In this document: positions 1 to 10,486 of the stretch, one piece after another
Layout of the letters: each line of letters starts with the position of its first letter
Position numbering within the stretch: the stretch's first letter is position 1
NCBI RefSeq assembly: GCF_016907275.1
Contig: NZ_JAFBBP010000001.1
Location: forward strand, 868,001-932,000
Direction: 5' to 3'
Source: Micromonospora luteifusca
Lineage (GTDB): Bacteria > Actinomycetota > Actinomycetes > Mycobacteriales > Micromonosporaceae
Length of the DNA: 64,000 bases
Program-made: the position numbers and the translations under genes
Notes under the pieces: model-generated
Database searches by the model: none
Told to the model about the DNA's origin: nothing
What the model saw: only the letters and a program-made list of their open reading frames with translations

Positions 1-1189
1 CGAGCAACTCGGTGACCGCGGCGACGGCCGTGGTGGCGTTGGTGGGCGCGAGGGAGTGGGCGAATCGGGCAAGGGCCGCGGTTCCGTAACGGCCATCGGC
101 AGTCTCGCTGCGGGCGGGACGGGCTTCAGTGAGTCCATCGCTGTAGAGAAGTAAGGTGTCGCCGGGGTTCGCCACGACGGTCGCGTTGGTGTATCGGGAG
201 TTGGGAAAGGCCCCGACGATGCGGCCCTTCGTGGGGTGGTAATGAGCGGAGCCATCGCCCTTCAACAACAGTGGTTCGGGATGCCCGCCGCTGGCGATGA
301 TCGCGGTGAACCCGCCGACGGCCGGCGTGGGTGTGAGGATGCCGGACACAACGGTGCAGTAGCGCGCGTCCTGGCGGTACTCCTGCCAGAGCACGGTGTT
401 GAGGTTGTGCAGCGCGGCGGCAGGGTCCGGGTTGTACACGGTCGCGGCCCGCAACGTGTAGCGGGCCAAGGCGGTGACGGCTGCCGCTTCGACGCCTTTG
501 CCGCTGACATCGCCGAGGAAGAAGCCCCAGCGGCCATCCTCGAGGGGAAACAGGTCGTAAAAGTCGCCGCCGACTTCGTCGGTGGAAGCCGCCCGGTAGT
601 ACGCGGCGCTTTCCAGCCCGGGCGGGGTTTGCAGCACGGCCGGGAGGAGGCTGCGCTGCAGTTTGTTGACGAGTTGTCGTAGCCGTTCGTCCTCGCGTTC
701 CGCGACCTTGCGGGCATTGAGGAGTTCTCGTTCGTAGGAACGGCGCATCGTGGCGTCGAAGATGGCCGTCCGGATGAGTTGGGGTTGACCTTCACTGCCA
801 GCCTTGACGACGGAAGTGACGAGTACCGGCATGCGAACGCCGTCCTTCGTACGAAGGTCGAGGGCGACACCGCCGATCTCGCCCCGCATGGCCAGCATCG
901 GCGCGAAGTGAGTTTCGTGGTAGATCCGGCCCCCACCGGTGAGCAGGTCGCTGAAACGGCGCTGACCGACGAGTTCCTCACGTCGGTAACCGAGCCAGGC
1001 CAGCAGCGTGCCGTTGATCTTCGCGATGGTGCCGTCCAGGAGGGTGGACAGGTGCCCACAGGGCGCATTCTCGTACAGGTCTTCGAGGTCGTCTTCAAGC
1101 AACGCAGGGAACCCCGCCTCGCTCGGTCGGGCGCTTCCGTCATCGCTGGGACCCGGGCCGTGCGGATCACGCCCCCCAGTGGCGGTCAT
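1..1189 (-). CDS. PAS-PP2C (SpoIIE-type) phosphatase, RsbP-like, 3' end outside window
   Basis: Serine phosphatase of the SpoIIE/PP2C family that would dephosphorylate an anti-anti-sigma (STAS) protein in a partner-switching stress pathway. About the first 45 residues are a linker, followed by a PAS domain (NAPCGHLSTLLDG near residue 40, then NGTLLAWLGY), a helical linker (ERELLNARKVAEREDERLRQ), and the PP2C domain with VGGDFYDLFPLEDG, the metal-binding GDVSGKG and a later YSDGLTEAR. The ATG at 1189 overlaps the stop of the upstream hydrolase as ATGA, so the two are translationally coupled. PAS plus PP2C plus a coupled alpha/beta hydrolase is the Bacillus subtilis RsbP/RsbQ arrangement. The C-terminus lies outside the window. 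The domain call is sure; the pathway role is by analogy, and no STAS or sigma gene is visible beside it. Confidence 0.9.
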   Translation of the reverse strand, partial: MTATGGRDPHGPGPSDDGSARPSEAGFPALLEDDLEDLYENAPCGHLSTLLDGTIAKINGTLLAWLGYRREELVGQRRFSDLLTGGGRIYHETHFAPMLAMRGEIGGVALDLRTKDGVRMPVLVTSVVKAGSEGQPQLIRTAIFDATMRRSYERELLNARKVAEREDERLRQLVNKLQRSLLPAVLQTPPGLESAAYYRAASTDEVGGDFYDLFPLEDGRWGFFLGDVSGKGVEAAAVTALARYTLRAATVYNPDPAAALHNLNTVLWQEYRQDARYCTVVSGILTPTPAVGGFTAIIASGGHPEPLLLKGDGSAHYHPTKGRIVGAFPNSRYTNATVVANPGDTLLLYSDGLTEARPARSETADGRYGTAALARFAHSLAPTNATTAVAAVTELL

Positions 1190-1992
1190 CGGTAGGCGGC
1201 CCTGACAAACGACGTGATCGCCGCAGCCGTCGCTTCCGGCGCGCTCAACTGTGGGCAGTGCCCCGTCGCATCCAGTGTGACGAGCTGACTACCGGCGATC
1301 TGCGCGTGCACGAACGCGCCGACTTCGGGCGGCGCGATGGCGTCCTGAGCGCATTGCAGGATCAGGGTCGGAACGCTCACCGCGGCGAGGTCCGCACGGT
1401 TGTCGGACAGGAACGTGGCACGGGCGAACACCTGCGCCATCGCGGGATCCGTCCGGCAGAAACTGGCCGTGAGCTCTTCGCCCAGCTCGGGCCGCTCTGG
1501 ATTGCCCATGATCAGGGGTGCCATGCTCGACGACCAGCCGAGGTAGTTGCTGTCGAGTGACTCGAGCAGGTCGTCGATGTCGTCGCGAGTGAAACCGCCT
1601 CGGTAGTTCTCGTCATCGATGTAACACGGTGACGGGGTGACCAGGACAAGCGCCGAGAAGCGATCCGGTTCGCGGTTCGCCGCGAGGACCCCGATGCTCG
1701 AACTGACCGAATGCCCGACGAAGATCGGCTGCTGGAGGTCGAGGTCCTGGCAGATGCTGAGCACGTCATCGGCGTAGCCATCCAGGGAGGCGTACCGGTC
1801 AGCGTCCCAGGCCGCCGGATCAGCCTTGCCAGATCCGACGTGATCAAACAACACCACCTGGGCCCACTGACCGATCTCGCTGACCACGTGGCGCCACATG
1901 TGCTGATCACAACCGAAGCCGTGCGCGAGCACAACGGTAGGGCCGCCCTCACGACCGGCCAGCGTCACATTGTTGCGGTCCCACACGCGCAT
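1186..1992 (-). CDS. RsbQ-like alpha/beta hydrolase
   Basis: 268-residue alpha/beta hydrolase, nearly the same length as B. subtilis RsbQ (269). Visible are the oxyanion HGFG, the DHVGSG loop, the nucleophile elbow GHSVSS (Ser95), Asp217 and His245 (DATGHCP), at spacings matching the RsbQ triad (96/219/247). RsbQ-class proteins, relatives of the plant D14/KAI2 receptors, activate a partner PAS-PP2C phosphatase and probably bind a small hydrophobic molecule. The next gene is exactly such a phosphatase, joined by an ATGA overlap. The ATG at 1992 was chosen because GAAGGA lies about 10 bases upstream; a much longer open frame runs further upstream but has no hydrolase sequence. Confidence 0.92.
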   Translation of the reverse strand: MRVWDRNNVTLAGREGGPTVVLAHGFGCDQHMWRHVVSEIGQWAQVVLFDHVGSGKADPAAWDADRYASLDGYADDVLSICQDLDLQQPIFVGHSVSSSIGVLAANREPDRFSALVLVTPSPCYIDDENYRGGFTRDDIDDLLESLDSNYLGWSSSMAPLIMGNPERPELGEELTASFCRTDPAMAQVFARATFLSDNRADLAAVSVPTLILQCAQDAIAPPEVGAFVHAQIAGSQLVTLDATGHCPQLSAPEATAAAITSFVRAAYR

Positions 1993-2085
1993 TCGCCTAT
2001 CCTTCACCACCCGCACCTCGGGAACCAAGCGCCTGCTCACCTGGGCGGTCGTCGGGCGGCACGGGCAGCCGGGCGAACCCGATGA

Positions 2086-2325
2086 GGGGTGTGTCGCCTG
2101 CTCTCCGCGGTGCTGCTGGTCGGGTTGGCGGTCAACTCGCTGTTCGGCTGGTGGTGGGCCGACCCCGCCGCCGTGTTGATCATCGCCGCGGTCGCGGTGA
2201 AGGAAGGCCGCGAAGCCTGGCGCGGCGACAGCTGCTGCGCCCCCGGCACCGTCCTGCGCTCCCCCACCGCAGGCGGCGACGCCAACGGGTGCGACGACGG
2301 GTGCTGCACCACCGACAACCGCTGA
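2086..2325 (+). pseudogene. C-terminal stump of a cation diffusion facilitator transporter
   Basis: Only the last 70 or so residues survive: a hydrophobic helix ([20 protein letters not shown]), a second helix ([20 protein letters not shown]), then a Cys-rich tail (GDSCC, DDGCC). This pattern closes CDF-like metal transporters of actinomycetes. A TGA at 2083 is in frame just upstream, and no transporter sequence is recognisable in any frame before it, because the RsbQ-like gene begins there on the other strand. The remaining four or so membrane helices are missing, so this is a remnant. It fits the metal theme of the next 12 kb. Confidence 0.7.
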
Positions 2326-2426
2326 GCAGACCGGCGGACGCGGGACGGCTCCTTCGGCCACCGCCGCCTGCCAGTCGGGGAGCCAACACACAGCGGACGG
2401 GCTAGCGACATCGGGCCTAGCCGGAC

Positions 2427-3719
2427 TCAGGTGGGTTCGCGTCGGTGCTGGCGGGTTCGGGTCAGTACGCCGAAAAGTATGAGCAGGGCAACGGCCTGGG
2501 TAAGCACCACGGCGATGATCAGGCTTGGCACCGAGCGGTCGTAGAGCAGCCCCGCCGCAGCACCGCCGGCCAAGGCTCCGGCACCCTGCACAGCGGCGAA
2601 GATGCCGTATGCGGTGGCCCGCCGCTCCCGTGGCACGAGATCGGCGACCATGGCTTTGACTGTGGAGTCCTGCAGCCCGGCAGCAGCGCCCCAGACCACG
2701 ACCCCGAACACCGCCGCCGACAGGCCGCCACCAAACGCCAGCGGCGGCACGACGGCAATCATGGCGGGTAGCGCCACCAACACCCACGGCCCGGCCTTGT
2801 CGTAGAGCACCCCGGTCACCAGTGCGGCGAGCCCACCGGCCGCCATCGCCGTTGCGTACATCAGCGGCACCGCCGCGGTCGCGACCACGCCCGCGCGTAC
2901 CAGATGGAAACCGATCAGCCCGAAGGTCACCAGACCCGCGGTGCACACCGCCATCGCCGCTGCGAACCAGTGGAACCTGCCCGGCAGCGGTTCCCGACCG
3001 GTCTTCGCCTCGGCCCCTGACGTTGCGCTGGCGTCGCGCTCTGCCGCAGAGGTACGGGCCCGTACCCGAAGCGTGATCAGCAGTAGCATCGCTACCACGG
3101 CTGGCACGGTCAGCACCGCCAGCCCCGGCCACAGCGCGCCGGTGGTCACCGCTACGACCGCGGCGACCAGCAGCGGACCGGCGAACGCGCCGACCTGGTC
3201 GAGGGCTTTATGCACTCCCACACCGCGGCCCATCCCGACCCGGCTCGCGGCATCAGCAAGCAGTGCCGACTTGGCCGGGCTGCGGATGGCCTTACCGAGC
3301 CGTTCGGCGAGGATCAGCACCGCGGCCACTGCCAGGCCGGCGCCGCCCAAAACCGGGGTCACCGCAAGCAGCGGTACGCAGACCGCAGTCAACCCGTACC
3401 CCACGATCGTCAAGGTCCAGTACCGGCGGGTCCGGTCCGCCATTGGCCCGGACACCAGACGCAGCAGCAGCGCCGCGGCCTCCCCGGCGCCCGTGATCAG
3501 GCCGACGACGACAGCCGACGCCCCCAGAGAGGCCAGCAGCGGCCCGTAGATCGAGCGGGCACCCTCGTACACCATGTCCGCGGCCAGGCTCACCACACCG
3601 AACCCGACGACCACCCGCCATGCCTGACCAGTGCTCGCCGCCGTCGGGGTTCGACCGGTAGCCGGGGCCACCTGCTCCACGTCGGCAGCATCGTCGACAC
3701 GATTCGCTCCAGCAGACAT
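2427..3719 (-). CDS. MFS transporter
   Basis: 430-residue inner-membrane major facilitator with about 12 hydrophobic segments and a charged central loop near residues 225-245. The first segment (VVVGFGVVSLAADMVYEGAR) and the following GPLLASLGASAVVVGLITG are typical of a widespread actinobacterial MFS group with no assigned substrate; the loop after helix 2 carries GPMADRTRR, the usual MFS motif-A position. It is preceded on the same strand by an ArsR-type sensor 101 bases away. Export of a metal, metalloid or metal complex is therefore possible but inferred only from location. Confidence 0.85.
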   Translation of the reverse strand: MSAGANRVDDAADVEQVAPATGRTPTAASTGQAWRVVVGFGVVSLAADMVYEGARSIYGPLLASLGASAVVVGLITGAGEAAALLLRLVSGPMADRTRRYWTLTIVGYGLTAVCVPLLAVTPVLGGAGLAVAAVLILAERLGKAIRSPAKSALLADAASRVGMGRGVGVHKALDQVGAFAGPLLVAAVVAVTTGALWPGLAVLTVPAVVAMLLLITLRVRARTSAAERDASATSGAEAKTGREPLPGRFHWFAAAMAVCTAGLVTFGLIGFHLVRAGVVATAAVPLMYATAMAAGGLAALVTGVLYDKAGPWVLVALPAMIAVVPPLAFGGGLSAAVFGVVVWGAAAGLQDSTVKAMVADLVPRERRATAYGIFAAVQGAGALAGGAAAGLLYDRSVPSLIIAVVLTQAVALLILFGVLTRTRQHRREPT

Positions 3720-3820
3720 GCCGGAGATTATGCTGCCGGGGCGACATCACCAAAGGCCGGCCCTGCCGTGGCCTCGCGGTCAGTCGAGCCGAGCGGCCGG
3801 CTTGCCTTGCGGCCGCCCCC

Positions 3821-4195
3821 CTACGCCGGGCGCCCGGTCTGAGCCACGACCGGTTGGCCATCGGCGTCGGAGTGTTGCGGGTCGATGTGGTCGACGTGAT
3901 GCAGTGCCTGCGCGAGAAGCTTGCGGACGTGGTCGTTGGCGGCCGAGTAGTACATGAACGTGCCCTGCCGGCGGGCCGTCACGAGCCGTGACATGCGCAG
4001 CTTCGCCAGATGCTGACTCACCGCCGTCGGCGAGGTTCCGGCGAGCTCAGCCAGGCAGGCGACGGACGACTCACCCTGCAGCAGCGCCCACAGGATCTTG
4101 ATCCGTGTCGGGTCGGCGAGCAGCCGGAACGTTTCGGCCGCGAGGTCCACCTGCTCGTCGTCGGGCATATCGAAGTCGGGCAACTGCTCATGCAT
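3821..4195 (-). CDS. ArsR/SmtB-family metal-sensing repressor
   Basis: 124-residue winged-helix repressor. The domain runs FRLLADPTRIKILWALL, then a Cys in the alpha-3N region (SSVACLAELAG), the recognition helix SPTAVSQHLAKLRMSRLV and the wing ARRQGTFMYYSA. The last helix carries HHVDHIDPQH, resembling the alpha-5 zinc site of SmtB/CzrA/NmtR-type sensors. It is divergent from a P1B-4 metal ATPase, so it most likely represses that pump until Zn, Co or a similar ion is bound. The start at 4195 (MHEQLPDFD) is where family similarity begins; an open frame to 4291 would run across the presumed operator. Confidence 0.9.
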   Translation of the reverse strand: MHEQLPDFDMPDDEQVDLAAETFRLLADPTRIKILWALLQGESSVACLAELAGTSPTAVSQHLAKLRMSRLVTARRQGTFMYYSAANDHVRKLLAQALHHVDHIDPQHSDADGQPVVAQTGRPA

Positions 4196-4226
4196 GGTTG
4201 TCACCCTATCTGACCATCCGGCTGAA

Positions 4227-4264
4227 TACGTACTTGCGTACCTTCGTGAATGCGCAGCTATGCT
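4227..4264 (+). promoter_or_regulatory. Metal-ATPase promoter with ArsR-type half-palindrome
   Basis: TACG-N6-CGTA lies at 4227-4240 and overlaps a possible -35 (TTGCGT, 4234-4239). A possible -10 (TATGCT) lies at 4259-4264, 19 bases further on. Only 7 bases separate the -10 from a GTG at 4272, which suggests a leaderless transcript for the pump. A repressor bound at the dyad would cover the -35. The assignment to the adjacent ArsR protein is inferred. Confidence 0.4.
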
Positions 4265-4271
4265 ATCGGCC

Positions 4272-6254
<1,983 letters not shown>

Positions 6255-6322
6255 CCCGGGTCGTTCCACAGAAGCTTCCACTGATGTCACCGACGTCCTA
6301 AGCCGAGCACGCATAGGCGCAA

Positions 6323-7000
6323 TTACCGGCCCGGTCCGCCCACGTCTTCGCACTCGTCGCCGCGGTACGACGGCGGACCCACACACCTACCTGTCACGCC
6401 ACCGCTCATCCGGCCGGCGTCCGGAAGCGCGCAAACGGCTAGGGCCATTTCGGCAACGACACGCGGCGCGTCCGCCGGATCGAGCCGTCCGGCTGCGACG
6501 TCACCTGCCGCCCCGTGCAGGATGTGGTGCAGGACGCTGGACAGCAGGTCGGCGGCGATGTCGGCCCGGAACACGCCTTCGGCCTGACCGCGACGGATCA
6601 GGCCATGAACCCGTTGCTCCGGTTTGGCGTGCAGCTCCTGCACCCGGCCCGGCGACAGGGCCGCCTCCGCCGCCTGCAGGAGCGACGACGCCTGGGCGAT
6701 CAGCAACCATCCTGACTCCATGAGCGCCCGCAGCCCGTCGCGGGGGTCACCACCGAGTTCGACGGTCTCCAACACCTCGTCGCCTTGGGCCAACAGTCGA
6801 ACCAACGCTGCTTCGATGAGCGCCTCTCTGGATGGGAAGTGTCCATACAGGGTCACCCTGCCGACTCCGGCCTCCTGAGCGATGTCGTTCATGCTCGCCT
6901 GCGAGTTGCGCCCGAGGCAGGCGACGGCTGCTTGCACGATCTTCTCGGCGTTCTGCCGTGCGTCCGCCCGGCGGGCCGGCGTGGCAGCGGAGTGGGGCAT
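6323..7000 (-). CDS. TetR-family repressor
   Basis: 225 residues with an N-terminal helix-turn-helix (ASMNDIAQEAGVGRVTLYGH, about residues 35-55) and an all-helical ligand-binding domain ending near residue 190. The last 25 residues are low-complexity and may be dispensable. AAGGA lies six bases ahead of the ATG at 7000. It is divergent from a 14-helix MFS pump, 94 bases apart, with inverted repeats between them, which makes it the likely local repressor of that pump. Confidence 0.9.
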   Translation of the reverse strand: MPHSAATPARRADARQNAEKIVQAAVACLGRNSQASMNDIAQEAGVGRVTLYGHFPSREALIEAALVRLLAQGDEVLETVELGGDPRDGLRALMESGWLLIAQASSLLQAAEAALSPGRVQELHAKPEQRVHGLIRRGQAEGVFRADIAADLLSSVLHHILHGAAGDVAAGRLDPADAPRVVAEMALAVCALPDAGRMSGGVTGRCVGPPSYRGDECEDVGGPGR

Positions 7001-7048
7001 GCAACGTCCTTAAGTCAAACAGCGTGTGTATGGGTTACAGTACCGGAC

Positions 7049-7075
7049 ACAAGTTGAACACAGCTTGTACAACTT
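7049..7075. promoter_or_regulatory. Inverted repeats between tetR and MFS gene (putative operator)
   Basis: Two nested dyads occupy the divergent promoter region: AAGTTG (7051-7056) with CAACTT (7070-7075), and ACAAG (7049-7053) with CTTGT (7064-7068). Their size and position suit a TetR dimer controlling both genes. No binding data exist. Confidence 0.5.
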
Positions 7076-7094
7076 AGCTCCGGAGGCGCTCACC

Positions 7095-8495
7095 GTGTCC
7101 GAGTCCACGCCCGCAGCCACCCTTCCGACCCAAGCGACCCGCACCCCGGATCCCCGACGCTGGCGCATCCTCGGGTTGGTGGGCGTCGCGCAGCTCATGC
7201 TCATCCTCGACGTCACCGTCGTCGCGATCGCCCTGCCACACATGGGCGCAGACCTTGACCTGCGGCGGGAAACCCTCACCTGGGTGATCAGCGGCTACAC
7301 CCTCGCGTTCGGTGGACTGCTGCTGCTCGGCGGTCGCGCCGCCGACCTGTTCGGTCCCCGCCGGCTCATCCTGACCGGTCTGCTGCTGTTCGCGGCCGCC
7401 TCCTTGACCGCCGGACTGGCTACCTCCGGGCCCATGCTTCTCACCGGCCGAGTGGCCCAGGGACTGGCCGCCGCCATGCTGTCCCCGGCGGCGCTCTCGC
7501 TCATCGTCACCATTTTCGACGGCGACGAGCGCAACCGGGCGCTGGGCATCTGGTCCGCGTTGGGCGGCAGCGGCGCCGCACTCGGCGTCCTGCTCGGCGG
7601 GCTCCTCACCGCCGGACCGGGCTGGGCGTGGATCTTTATCATCAACGTCCCCGTCGGAGTGGTGCTGCTGTTCACGCTGCGCTCGCACCTACCAGCGCAG
7701 CGCGCATCCGCCCCGCACGCCAGGCTCGACGTTGTCGGTGCCGCCCTGGTCACGACCGCGACCGCGACCTTGATCTACGCGTTGATCAGGGCGGGAGAAC
7801 GCGGCTGGGCCACCTGGAGCACCGCGCTCCTGCTCCTGGTCTCGGCGCTTGTCTACACCGCCTTCGTCGCCCGTCAGCGCCTCGCCGCCAGCCCACTGAT
7901 GGACGTACGGCTCCTGGCCCGCAGGCCCGTGGCGACCGGCAGCCTGCTGATCCTCGTCGCCACCGCACTCATGATCATGATGTTCTTCCTCGGCACGTTC
8001 GCGCTGCAGCAGCACTACGGCTACGGCGCACTGACCACCGGCCTGCTCTTCCTCCCCAGCGCGCTGTCCACCATGCTCGGCGCACAGGTGGCCGGACGCG
8101 TCATCGGCCGCACCGGAGCCCGCACCGTGGCGGTGGCCGGGCTGACCGTTGCTGCCGCCGGCCTGGCCGTTCCGGCGATCTGGACCGGAGCCGTCCCCAT
8201 GGTGGCCGGTATGGCAGTCGCGGCTGCCGGTACGGGATCGCTTTTCGTGGTGTCGGCTGCCACCGCGTTGGGACAGGTCGCGGCCCACGAAGCAGGGCTG
8301 GCCTCGGGGATCGTCAGCACGTTCCACGAATTCGGGGCTTCCGTCGGCGCAGCCGTCGTCTCGAGCGTGGCCGCCGTCAGCATCGCCGGCACCGGCACCG
8401 GCGGCTTATCGCGTGGCTTCACCACCGCCGCGATCGTCGCCATCGTGACCGCCGTGGCCGCGCTGGCCATCACCCCGAGTCCCCGCTCCCGGTGA
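7095..8495 (+). CDS. MFS drug:H+ antiporter, 14-TMS EmrB/QacA type
   Basis: 466-residue efflux transporter with about 14 membrane segments. It shows the DHA2-family motif D1 (LDVTVVAIALPHMGADL), WVISGYTLAFGGLLLLGGRAADLFGPRR covering motif A, and GSGAALGVLLGGLL for motif C of antiporters. The GTG at 7095 was chosen because GGAGG lies eight bases upstream; an earlier GTG at 7026 falls inside the operator region. The divergent TetR gene suggests induction by the exported compound, which cannot be named. Confidence 0.92.
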   Translation: MSESTPAATLPTQATRTPDPRRWRILGLVGVAQLMLILDVTVVAIALPHMGADLDLRRETLTWVISGYTLAFGGLLLLGGRAADLFGPRRLILTGLLLFAAASLTAGLATSGPMLLTGRVAQGLAAAMLSPAALSLIVTIFDGDERNRALGIWSALGGSGAALGVLLGGLLTAGPGWAWIFIINVPVGVVLLFTLRSHLPAQRASAPHARLDVVGAALVTTATATLIYALIRAGERGWATWSTALLLLVSALVYTAFVARQRLAASPLMDVRLLARRPVATGSLLILVATALMIMMFFLGTFALQQHYGYGALTTGLLFLPSALSTMLGAQVAGRVIGRTGARTVAVAGLTVAAAGLAVPAIWTGAVPMVAGMAVAAAGTGSLFVVSAATALGQVAAHEAGLASGIVSTFHEFGASVGAAVVSSVAAVSIAGTGTGGLSRGFTTAAIVAIVTAVAALAITPSPRSR

Positions 8496-8668
8496 TCGGC
8501 CGATAGGCGGCTCGCCAGCGACAACGACCCGTAGCGCCCCGCTGTATTCGACCGAAACCAGCCCGGTCACCGCGTCGCTCATCCCGCGGTGGCGCACGCC
8601 CCTGGTGCTGAGCCCGCAGGGACGAGATCCTGGCCCGAACGGTCAGAACCCACGCTAGGAGCCACGGC

Positions 8669-10004
8669 ATGAGACGGGACAACGACCGTTACGTGGTGCG
8701 GCCGGGCCGGCTCTCCGACCACCCCGCGCTTGCTCGCCTCCACGCGTCTGTCCAGCTTCAATCGGTGACCGGTGGGCAACCGCACCCCGGCATCGCCGCC
8801 TGGGTCGACGACCTGCTGGACGGTCATCCCTCGGCCGTGCCCGACGACTTCCTGGTCGCCGAGGACACTGTCACCGGCCGCCCGGCCGCCAGCCTGGTCG
8901 GGCTGCGGCAGAACTGGAGCCTGGCCGGAGTCCAGCTGCCGGTAGCCCAGGTCGAGCTGGTCGGTACGGCGCCGGAGCACCGCGGCAAGCGGCTCACCGA
9001 GCACCTGTTCGCCGCACTGCACCACCGATACGCGCTCGACGGTGTGCCGGTCCAGGTGATCGAGGGAATCCCGTACTTCTACCGGCGGCTCGGCTACGAC
9101 TACGCCCTGGCCAAGGACGGCGCCTGCTCGATGCCCTCGTTCGCGCTGCCGGGCACCGGCCAGGACCAGTCGGACACCCGTTTCGGCGCCATGACGGTGC
9201 GCCCGGCCACCGTCGCCGACGCGGACGCCCTCGCCGACATCGACCGACGCCTTGCCGATGGCAACGCCCTTGTCTGCCGGAGGGATGCGACGGTGTGGCG
9301 GTACGAGATCGCCGGGCGCCGTCGGGCGGATATCGCCCGGCGCGTCGTCGCCGTCCTGGTGCACGACGCTGACGTACTCGGATACCTGGCCAGTGGCGCC
9401 CGGCTCTCCGCTGCCGGCGAGCTGGTGGTGGTAGCGGCGGCGTGTAAGCCACCGGCCGACTGGCCGCGGGCCGCCGCCGCGATGCACGCACACCTGGGCC
9501 ACGTCGGCCGGCAGTACGAGGCATCGGCGGGGCACCCGTTCACCGCGGTCCGCCCCATCCTCGACCCGGAGCACCCACTGGCCCGACTCGGCCCGCCCGG
9601 TATACCGAGGCGGCCCAGGGGTTGGTACGTCCACACCCGCGACCCGGTCGAGCTGCTCGCCCGGCTGCTGCCGCTGCTGCGTGAGCGCTGGCGCGTCGCG
9701 GGCTTGCGGTGGCACGAGCCGGCCTTGACCATCGACACCTACGGCCGAGCCGCCCGGCTGGAGTTCACCGACGGCGAGCTGAGCGCCGTGACGGCCCTGC
9801 GGGGCGCTGTCAGCCCCGCGACCGACCCCGGGACCCACGCCGCTATTCCGCCCAGGGGACCTGTTTCACCTGGCCCTCGGGCACCGCACCCTGCCCGACG
9901 TGCTGGACGCCTGGCCGGACTGCCTCCAGCGCGACCGGGTCACCGAACAGTTCCTGACGGCGGCGTTTCCCCAAGTGCCCGTGCGGGTTTGGCCCCGCAA
10001 CTGA
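8669..10004 (+). CDS. Eis-like GNAT acetyltransferase with apparent frameshift near the C-terminus
   Basis: Starts MRRDNDRYVVRPG after AGGAG spaced eight bases. The first GNAT domain contains VELVGTAPEHRGKRLTEHLF (acetyl-CoA loop); a second, degenerate GNAT-like region follows from about residue 170, and an SCP-like tail starts near residue 330, as in multidomain Eis-type enzymes. The frame stays in register to about 9840 and then runs on as Pro/Arg-rich sequence to 10207. A different frame reads GDLFHLALGHRTLPDVLDAW and ends at a TGA at 10002-10004, as expected for the family's end. The shift lies between about 9792 and 9855. It is either a real one-base change or a sequencing error. Confidence 0.8.
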
Positions 10005-10213
10005 CCAGCGGTCCAAATCGACGCCGTATCGCGGCGGCGGTGGGGGGACGGGCGGTTACCGCGAACATCAGGGTCTGCCGCCCGCGAATTGTCCCGGCGG
10101 GCGATAAAGCACCAAGCAGTGTTCTAGGGCGGCTGAGCGAGTGGGGCGGCCGAGTCGAACGACGTTGCCGGCCTCGGGCCTGGCGCTTGCGGAGCTTGGC
10201 CAGGTGACCCTGC

Positions 10214-10242
10214 GTGCCCGGGCGTCGAGAACGCCCGGGCAC
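10214..10242. terminator. Bidirectional hairpin terminator
   Basis: A perfect 12-bp stem (GTGCCCGGGCGT with ACGCCCGGGCAC) and a 5-base loop sit between the converging acetyltransferase and DUF305/copper-ATPase genes. There is no U tract, as is usual in actinomycetes. Confidence 0.7.
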
Positions 10243-10252
10243 ACTGCAGCGC

Positions 10253-10486
10253 TCAGAGGCGGGTGAGGATCCTGTTCATGGTGTCGATCTCGGCCTGCTG
10301 GTCGTCGACGTTCTGCTGGGCGAGGGCTTTGGCGTCGGTGTTGGCGCCGTTGCTGATCTCGTTTCTGGCCATGCTGATGGTGCCCCGGTGGTGGGCGATC
10401 ATCATCGTGAGGAGCTGCCGGTCGAAGTCCACGCCGGTCGCGGCGGCGAGTCCGGTTCGCGCTGCTGGCGGTGTCATGCGCTTCAC
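10253..10486 (-). CDS. DUF305 half-domain protein, probably truncated
   Basis: 77 residues containing one DUF305 motif block (DFDRQLLTMMIAHHRGTISM) and the helical tail. Full DUF305 proteins are roughly twice this size, with a signal or membrane anchor and two MIxHH blocks; here there is neither an export signal nor a first block. The GTG start at 10486 abuts the TAG of the copper ATPase with no gap, so it may be translated by coupling. DUF305 proteins often accompany copper pumps and are suspected metal binders. It may be a decayed copy, or a minimal cytoplasmic His-rich form. Confidence 0.65.
   Translation of the reverse strand: MKRMTPPAARTGLAAATGVDFDRQLLTMMIAHHRGTISMARNEISNGANTDAKALAQQNVDDQQAEIDTMNRILTRL

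Noticed and set aside
1186..3132. A 648-codon open frame covering the RsbQ-like gene
   Set aside because: Only the last 268 codons look like protein; the upstream part is an opposite-frame shadow of the MFS gene and CDF stump. The RBS-supported ATG is at 1992.
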